Assembly: GCA_934358675.1 (NCBI GenBank)
Contig: CAKRKX010000045.1
Coordinates: 1 to 19,573 of the forward strand
Direction: 5' to 3'
Length of the DNA: 19,573 nucleotides
From: an uncultured Agathobacter sp.
Lineage (GTDB): Bacteria; Bacillota; Clostridia; Lachnospirales; Lachnospiraceae
Shown here one piece after another: positions 14,983 through 19,573 of the stretch. The notes under the pieces are model-generated. The model worked only from the letters and a program-made list of their open reading frames with translations. It made no database searches and was not told where the DNA came from. A program made the translations under genes and the position numbers. Position 1 is the first letter of the stretch; each line of letters begins with the position of its first letter.

Positions 14983-15569
14983 ATTATCTATGGGGTGGGA
15001 TGATTGTTGTCGGCATTGTCTATGCGGTGTTGACCGGAAATCTGGATGCGGTAACGGAGCAGGCGCTTGTGTCGGCGAAAGAAGCGATCAGTTTATGTAT
15101 CACAATGGCGGGGGCGATGGCTTTCTGGGTCGGAATCATGCGGATCGCGGAGCGTGCGGGAATGATCGAGCGCGCGGCACGAAAAATGGGACCGCTTCTT
15201 ACGTTCCTTTTTCCGTCTGTACCGAAGTCAAGCAGGGCACGCACGCAGATTGCAACCAATATGGTTGCGAATGTGTTCGGACTTGGCTGGGCGGCAACTC
15301 CGGCGGGACTGTCCGCGATGAAAGAATTGCGAAAACTTGAGGCGGATACAGGGCAGGCGACGGATGCCATGTGTGATTTCCTGATTCTGAATATCTCGTC
15401 ACTGCAGTTGATCCCGGTCAGCATTATTGCTTACCGGAGCCAGTATGGATCGGTTGCTCCGGCAGCAATCATTGGTCCGGCAATCCTTGCGACATGCGCA
15501 TCGACCGGGGCAGCAGTTGTGTTTATTAAGATAAGGCAGTTACTCGGACGGCACAAACTGCAGCAGTGA
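14979..15569 (+). CDS. spmA: Spore maturation protein A (nucleoside-recognition/Gate domain membrane protein)
   Basis: The 196-residue integral membrane protein is about the size of Bacillus SpmA. Membrane segments lie near 5-20, 38-58, 135-155 and 160-180. The Gate-domain core has AMAFWVGIMRIAERAGMIERAARKMGPLLTFLFPSVP and a conserved TNMVANVFGLGWAATPAGLSAMKEL stretch. In Bacillus subtilis SpmA and SpmB act together in the spore-forming cell and affect core dehydration and heat resistance; their molecular activity is not settled. The ATG lies just after an AAAGGGG ribosome site. spmB follows 68 bases later, so they form an operon. A sigma-E-like -10 is seen upstream. Presence of both genes suggests an endospore-forming lineage. 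Confidence 0.92.
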   Translation: MNYLWGGMIVVGIVYAVLTGNLDAVTEQALVSAKEAISLCITMAGAMAFWVGIMRIAERAGMIERAARKMGPLLTFLFPSVPKSSRARTQIATNMVANVFGLGWAATPAGLSAMKELRKLEADTGQATDAMCDFLILNISSLQLIPVSIIAYRSQYGSVAPAAIIGPAILATCASTGAAVVFIKIRQLLGRHKLQQ

Positions 15570-15637
15570 TTCCGGAACAGTAAGACAATCATGCTACGTG
15601 AAAGAAGATTTTGCGCAAGGAGAAGGAGTTTGTCTGT

Positions 15638-16171
15638 ATGCATATCATTTTATTTCTGTCGAAAGCGGTAATTCCGTTTATTATTCTTTTCGTTGTCGGG
15701 AATGGACTGCTTCGGCATCAGAGAGTGTATGAAGATTTTTTGGACGGAGCCAAAAGCGGCGTGCGGACGGTTGTTGAGATTATGCCGACACTTGTCGGTC
15801 TCATGGTTGCAGTAGGAATCCTTCGCGCATCCGGTTTTCTGGATTTTCTGGCGGACCTTTTGGCGAAAGGGCTGGCATTTACGCATTTTCCGACGGAACT
15901 TGTCCCGATTGCAATCGTGAAAATGTTTTCCTCGTCCGCTGCGACCGGACTTCTGCTCGATCTGTACAAAACGCACGGAACCGACTCGATGATCGGGCTT
16001 GCGGCTTCCATCATGCTCAGCAGCACGGAGACGATTTTTTACACGATGTCCATTTATTTTATGACGGTTAAGGTGAAGAAAACGCGCTACACACTGGTGG
16101 GAGCACTTGTTGCGACATTGGCGGGAATTGCAGCATCAGTTGCTTTGGCACAGATGGGAATAAACTCGTGA
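15638..16171 (+). CDS. spmB: Spore maturation protein B (nucleoside-recognition/Gate domain membrane protein)
   Basis: From ATG 15638 the protein has 177 residues, nearly the length of Bacillus SpmB. A TTG at 15611 would add nine residues, but AAGGAGAAGGAG (15618-15629) lies just before 15638 and decides the start. It is very hydrophobic: segments near 3-20, 48-70, 85-105, 120-140 and 153-175. The Gate-domain signatures include GAKSGVRTVVEIMPTLVGLMVAVGILRASG and MFSSSAATGLLLDLYKTHGTDSMIGLAASIMLSSTETIFYTM. It works with SpmA in spore maturation. No terminator with a U tract was found after it; the next gene has its own promoter. Confidence 0.92.
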   Translation: MHIILFLSKAVIPFIILFVVGNGLLRHQRVYEDFLDGAKSGVRTVVEIMPTLVGLMVAVGILRASGFLDFLADLLAKGLAFTHFPTELVPIAIVKMFSSSAATGLLLDLYKTHGTDSMIGLAASIMLSSTETIFYTMSIYFMTVKVKKTRYTLVGALVATLAGIAASVALAQMGINS

Positions 16172-16226
16172 ATCGATTGTACGTAAATAGAAAAATTGCA
16201 CAACAATTTACAAAAAAGGGCAAATA

Positions 16227-16255
16227 TTGACTAATAATTTCTAAAGTGCTAGTAT
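16227..16255 (+). promoter_or_regulatory. Extended -10 promoter of the chemoreceptor gene
   Basis: TTGACT (16227-16232), 17 bases, TAGTAT (16250-16255) preceded by TGC, the extended -10 signature. No motility-sigma (sigma-D/28) promoter was recognised, although the gene is a chemoreceptor. Confidence 0.6.
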
Positions 16256-16288
16256 TTAAGAAGTTACATTAGTTAAAGGGGGTACGTT

Positions 16289-18076
16289 ATGAAAAATTTG
16301 AGCGTAAGAGTTAAGATGACGCTGATCACGATTCTTGTTGTGATTTTGGCTTTTGCGGCCTGTTTTATTTCACTGATCGATATGCGGCAGGTGAAACAGG
16401 AAGCGCTGGATGAATTGGAAGCATCAATCCGTGAGAATTACGACGCAACGATCAAGGATCAGGTAGGAGTGGTAATATCGCTTTTGTCGGAGATCAATGA
16501 TCAGTATAAAGCAGGTGTTTTCGGGTCTCTTGATGAGGCAAAGGAAGTTGCGGCTGAGGAAGTGCGCCAGATGCGTTACGGTGATTCCGGATATTTCTGG
16601 GTAGACACTTCAAGCGGAACGAACGTGATACTTCTCGGAGGGGATTCAGAGGGAACCAACCGTATGGAGATGGAAGATGCCAGCGGATTTCAGATGGTAA
16701 AAGAGATTATACGCGTAGCTGTGGAGGAAGGCGGCGGATATGTCGATTATGTCTATCCGAAAGAGGGAGAGACCGAGGCTTCACCAAAGCGTTCTTACAG
16801 CGAATATTTTGAGCCTTTTGACTGGGTAGTCGGAACAGGGAATTATACGGATTATATTGATGATGAGGTTGCAGCGAAGGGGGACGAGCTGACTGCATTT
16901 GTGACAGCTAAGATGATAACGCTGATCGGGGCCTGCGTCGTATTGCTTCTGATCGTTGGAACGCTGGTTACGGTCATTGCTTTGGACATCATTCATTCGG
17001 TAAGAAATATTTCCGCAAGCATCAATGTGATCGCGGGTGGCGATTTTGTTCAGAAGGTACCGAAGAAACTGGTCGGCCGCAAGGATGATTTCGGAAATCT
17101 TGCGAAGACATTGGAAGGCATGCGGCATTCGCTGCGCGGTCTTCTCGCACAGGTAAAAAATGAATCGGTTAATATCGATAATGTAGTGGAAAGTATTGAC
17201 GCGAATGTGTTTACGCTCAACAGCGAGATCGAGGATGTATCGGCAACGACACAGGAGCTGGCTGCAAGTACCGAGGAGACAGCGGCTTCCGCAGACCAGA
17301 TCAACAGCATGACGCAGCAGATCGATGATGCGGCCCGCGAGATTGCAACGCGTGCGCAGGATGGCGCGACGGAGGCGGAAGATATTCACAAGCGCGCTTC
17401 GCAGTCAAAGACAAACGCGGTGGAGAATCGTCAGAAGATGGAGCAGATGCAGTCTGAGATCCGGAGCAGTCTGCAAAAAGCATTGGATGATGCCAAAGTT
17501 GTGGAACAGATCGGTATCCTTGCAGATTCGATTCTGACCATTACCGGACAGACAAATCTGTTGGCACTCAACGCTTCGATCGAGGCAGCGCGTGCGGGCG
17601 ATGCGGGACGCGGATTTGCCGTTGTTGCGGAGGAAATCCGTGTATTGGCGGAGCAGTCGCAGGAGGCAGTAGCCAATATTCAGGCAGTTACGGAGAATGT
17701 CAATCGTGCGGTTGCAAATCTTGCCAAGGATTCGAACCGGTTACTGGATTATGTGGATCAGGATGTGGTCGAGAGCTTTGCCTTGTTTGAGAAGATGGCG
17801 GACGATTACAATGTCGATGCGACAAAGATCAATGAACTGGTATCCGATTTCAGTGCAACATCGGAGGAACTGTTAGCTTCTATCAACAGTATTTCCGAGG
17901 CAATCGACGGAATTACATCGGCATCGAATGACAGCGCGGCAGGTACGACCAACATTGCGCAGAAGACCGTATCGATCGTCAATGAGTCATCGGAAGTTAT
18001 GAAGAGCGCGAAGGTGGCAGAGAAGTCGGCAGAAGAACTTCGCAAGAATGTAAATAATTTCAAGATCGGCGAATAA
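16289..18076 (+). CDS. Methyl-accepting chemotaxis protein with single Cache sensor
   Basis: This is a 595-residue transmembrane receptor. The first membrane helix is at about 9-30. The outer domain (about 35-205) has the single-Cache pattern [34 protein letters not shown] and [17 protein letters not shown], a fold that commonly binds small carboxylates or other small ligands. The second helix is about 207-233, HAMP about 234-288, and the long coiled-coil signalling domain about 290-595. Its conserved tip is [26 protein letters not shown] (from E432), which contacts CheA and CheW. The C-terminus ends NFKIGE with no CheR-binding pentapeptide. GGGGG precedes the ATG. No other chemotaxis or flagellar gene lies in the window, so this is an orphan receptor. 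The ligand is unknown. Confidence 0.95.
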   Translation: MKNLSVRVKMTLITILVVILAFAACFISLIDMRQVKQEALDELEASIRENYDATIKDQVGVVISLLSEINDQYKAGVFGSLDEAKEVAAEEVRQMRYGDSGYFWVDTSSGTNVILLGGDSEGTNRMEMEDASGFQMVKEIIRVAVEEGGGYVDYVYPKEGETEASPKRSYSEYFEPFDWVVGTGNYTDYIDDEVAAKGDELTAFVTAKMITLIGACVVLLLIVGTLVTVIALDIIHSVRNISASINVIAGGDFVQKVPKKLVGRKDDFGNLAKTLEGMRHSLRGLLAQVKNESVNIDNVVESIDANVFTLNSEIEDVSATTQELAASTEETAASADQINSMTQQIDDAAREIATRAQDGATEAEDIHKRASQSKTNAVENRQKMEQMQSEIRSSLQKALDDAKVVEQIGILADSILTITGQTNLLALNASIEAARAGDAGRGFAVVAEEIRVLAEQSQEAVANIQAVTENVNRAVANLAKDSNRLLDYVDQDVVESFALFEKMADDYNVDATKINELVSDFSATSEELLASINSISEAIDGITSASNDSAAGTTNIAQKTVSIVNESSEVMKSAKVAEKSAEELRKNVNNFKIGE

Positions 18077-18119
18077 TTTTGTGATTTATGAATAGAATGT
18101 AATATAGGAAAACATGAGA

Positions 18120-18148
18120 ATGGGGATGCTTTTTCGAAGTGTCCCCAT
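18120..18148 (+). terminator. Hairpin after the chemoreceptor gene, possible terminator
   Basis: ATGGGGA (18120-18126) pairs with TCCCCAT (18142-18148), and the stem extends inward through two G-T wobbles and CTT/AAG around TTTCG. It is strong and GC-rich, but no T tract follows (CTTAGATATC), so its terminator role is uncertain. Confidence 0.45.
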
Positions 18149-18164
18149 CTTAGATATCACGGAG

Positions 18165-18193
18165 TTGACTTTTGGTGATAACAGAACTATAAT
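18165..18193 (+). promoter_or_regulatory. Promoter of the initiator tRNA gene
   Basis: TTGACT (18165-18170), 17 bases, TATAAT (18188-18193). The tRNA begins at 18205, about where transcription or the first processed base would fall. Confidence 0.88.
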
Positions 18194-18204
18194 ATATACG
18201 TTGA

Positions 18205-18278
18205 CGCGGGATGGAGCAGTCTGGAAGCTCGTCGGGCTCATAACCCGAAGGTCATAGGTTCAAATCCTATTCCCGCAA
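18205..18278 (+). tRNA. Initiator tRNA-Met (CAT)
   Basis: The acceptor arm pairs from the second base (18206-18211 with 18271-18276), while C1 faces A72 (18205, 18277), the mismatch that marks bacterial initiator tRNA. The anticodon CAT is at 18239-18241, and its stem has the three G-C pairs GGG/CCC (18234-18236 with 18244-18246) required for P-site entry. CCA is not encoded. It is a single-gene transcript with its own promoter and terminator. Confidence 0.96.
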
Positions 18279-18280
18279 CT

Positions 18281-18314
18281 ATAGACTATATTCCAAGGAA
18301 TATGGTCTATTTTT
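18281..18314 (+). terminator. Terminator of the initiator tRNA gene
   Basis: ATAGACTATATTCC (18281-18294) pairs with GGAATATGGTCTAT (18297-18310) with one T-G wobble, followed directly by TTTTC. It lies 2 bases past the discriminator of the tRNA. Confidence 0.88.
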
Positions 18315-18374
18315 CTATACAGGAAAATATCTTTATGAGCAGTAGTTGTATACATAAATGATTGAGGAAAGAGA

Positions 18375-19573
18375 ATGAACGGACTTTTTGAGAGACATCG
18401 TTACCATCGGTTGAATCAGGTGCAGTACATTGCGCTTGGTTTCTTCTTTATGATATTGGCGGGAAGTCTGATACTGACGCTTCCGATCGCATCGCGAAGC
18501 GGAGAGTGGACACCTTTTTTGGATTCCATGTTTACAGCGACCAGTGCCACATGTGTGACAGGATTGGTCGTATATGATACATTTACGCACTGGAATGTGT
18601 TTGGACAACTTGTGATCCTTCTTTTGATCCAGATTGGAGGGCTCGGATTCATCGCGGTCGGAGTCGGATTTTCGATGGCATTCCGGCGCAGAATCGGCCT
18701 GCGGCAGAGGGATCTTCTGAAAGAAAGCATCAATGCGATGGAAATCGGTGGAATCGTCAAACTTTCACGCAAGATCTTTATAGGGACAGCATTGTGTGAG
18801 GGGGCGGGAGCCGTACTTCTCGCAACGCGTTTTATTCCGGAGTTTGGTTTTGTAAAAGGCATTTATTATAGTATATTCCATGCAATATCGGCTTTTTGTA
18901 ATGCCGGCTTTGACCTGATGGGAGGGCAGCAGCCGTATTCTTCATTTACTGCATATGCAACGGATCCGGTAATCAATATTGCACTCATGCTTCTGATCGT
19001 TGTCGGAGGACTCGGATTTGTTGTGTGGAGTGATGTCGTATCGAAGCGATTTCACTGGAAAAATTATTGTCTGCACACGAAGATGGTTATATCCGTGACG
19101 CTGATCCTTATTTTTGGAGGCGCGCTGCTTTTATTTCTGTTCGAACAGGGCGGTACGATAAAAGGAATGTCAACCGGAGACCAGATTCTGACTTCGCTTT
19201 TTGGCTCGGTAACGGCACGTACTGCAGGTTTTAACACGGTTGATACCGGCGCTTTGCAGCCGGAGAGCAAGCTTCTGACGATCGCATTAATGTTTATCGG
19301 AGGAAGCCCGGGGTCGACGGCCGGAGGTGTCAAGACCACGACGATCGCAGTTATTTTAATTTATGTGATTTCGAATCTACGCGGAGAGAGCGGATGCAAT
19401 GTATTTCACCGGAGAATCGGGGACGAAGTCATCAAGAAGGCAAGTATGGTATTCTGTCTGAATCTGTTTTTGGGACTGATCAGTGTGATTCTTATTCTTG
19501 CAACAAGCAGCCTGCGCATGAGTGATGTGCTGTTTGAGGTGTATTCGGCGATCAGCACGGTCGGCATGACGAC
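18375..19573 (+). CDS. TrkH/KtrB family potassium uptake channel subunit (partial, runs off the window)
   Basis: The frame is open from ATG 18375 to the window edge (399 codons plus 2 bases); family members have about 440-490 residues, so the end is missing. GAGGAAAG precedes the ATG. The four-fold M1-P-M2 plan is visible through its pore-loop filters: TATSATCVTGL (54-64), FHAISAFCNAGFD, SVTARTAGFNT and, at the very edge, AISTVGMT. Each has the conserved filter glycine, so the channel looks functional. These proteins import K+ (with Na+ or H+ coupling) together with a cytosolic RCK subunit (TrkA/KtrA), whose gene would be expected just downstream of the window. The size and sequence style favour KtrB, but Trk cannot be excluded. 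Confidence 0.92.
   Translation, partial: MNGLFERHRYHRLNQVQYIALGFFFMILAGSLILTLPIASRSGEWTPFLDSMFTATSATCVTGLVVYDTFTHWNVFGQLVILLLIQIGGLGFIAVGVGFSMAFRRRIGLRQRDLLKESINAMEIGGIVKLSRKIFIGTALCEGAGAVLLATRFIPEFGFVKGIYYSIFHAISAFCNAGFDLMGGQQPYSSFTAYATDPVINIALMLLIVVGGLGFVVWSDVVSKRFHWKNYCLHTKMVISVTLILIFGGALLLFLFEQGGTIKGMSTGDQILTSLFGSVTARTAGFNTVDTGALQPESKLLTIALMFIGGSPGSTAGGVKTTTIAVILIYVISNLRGESGCNVFHRRIGDEVIKKASMVFCLNLFLGLISVILILATSSLRMSDVLFEVYSAISTVGMT

Noticed and set aside
18077..18204. Small RNA or riboswitch between the chemoreceptor and the tRNA
   Set aside because: Only one hairpin and the tRNA promoter are present; there is no further structure or regulated gene to support an RNA element.

Overview
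The window looks like chromosomal DNA from a low-to-moderate GC, Gram-positive anaerobe of the Clostridia, most likely a Lachnospiraceae-type gut bacterium. This is inferred from strong AGGAGG-type ribosome sites, sigma-A-like promoters with 17-base spacers, U-tract hairpin terminators, a BlaI/BlaR1-type pair, the spore-maturation pair spmA/spmB and tRNAs without encoded CCA. No species can be named from the sequence alone. I see no insertion sequence, prophage or CRISPR array.

Layout. Positions 1-183 hold the end of a tRNA cluster (Asn, Cys) and its terminator. Positions 209-2199 hold an AT-rich two-gene regulatory unit: a BlaI/MecI/CopY-type repressor and a BlaR1-like M56 membrane metalloprotease. 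It has its own consensus promoter, an overlapping TACAnnTGTA operator and a closing bidirectional terminator. A Gfo/Idh/MocA oxidoreductase converges on it (2205-3206, minus). After a 408-base AT-rich gap come an ECF sigma factor and a translationally coupled membrane protein with a large extracytoplasmic beta-propeller (3615-6385).

Positions 6527-12064 are a complete fructose-uptake operon. It encodes a DeoR-type repressor (fruR), 1-phosphofructokinase (fruK), a fused EIIA-EIIB-EIIC permease (fruA) and Enzyme I (ptsI). Three copies of a 14-base direct repeat surround the promoter, and a terminator follows ptsI. PEP phosphate would pass from PtsI through HPr (encoded elsewhere) to FruA. FruA delivers fructose-1-phosphate, FruK converts it to fructose-1,6-bisphosphate, and FruR probably senses the pathway.

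The rest is a set of independent units. rsmI (16S rRNA methyltransferase) converges without any gap on a secreted DUF885 metallopeptidase; their stop codons share a perfect 20-base palindrome. spmA and spmB follow on the plus strand, then a single-Cache methyl-accepting chemotaxis protein, an initiator tRNA with its own promoter and terminator, and a TrkH/KtrB-type K+ channel subunit cut off by the window end.

The two places most likely to hold something new are the BlaR1-like sensor, whose C-terminal domain is not a penicillin-binding domain and follows a lipoprotein-signal-like segment, and the ECF sigma/beta-propeller pair, where the propeller protein may act as the anti-sigma factor or sensor. 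Both are inferences from sequence layout.
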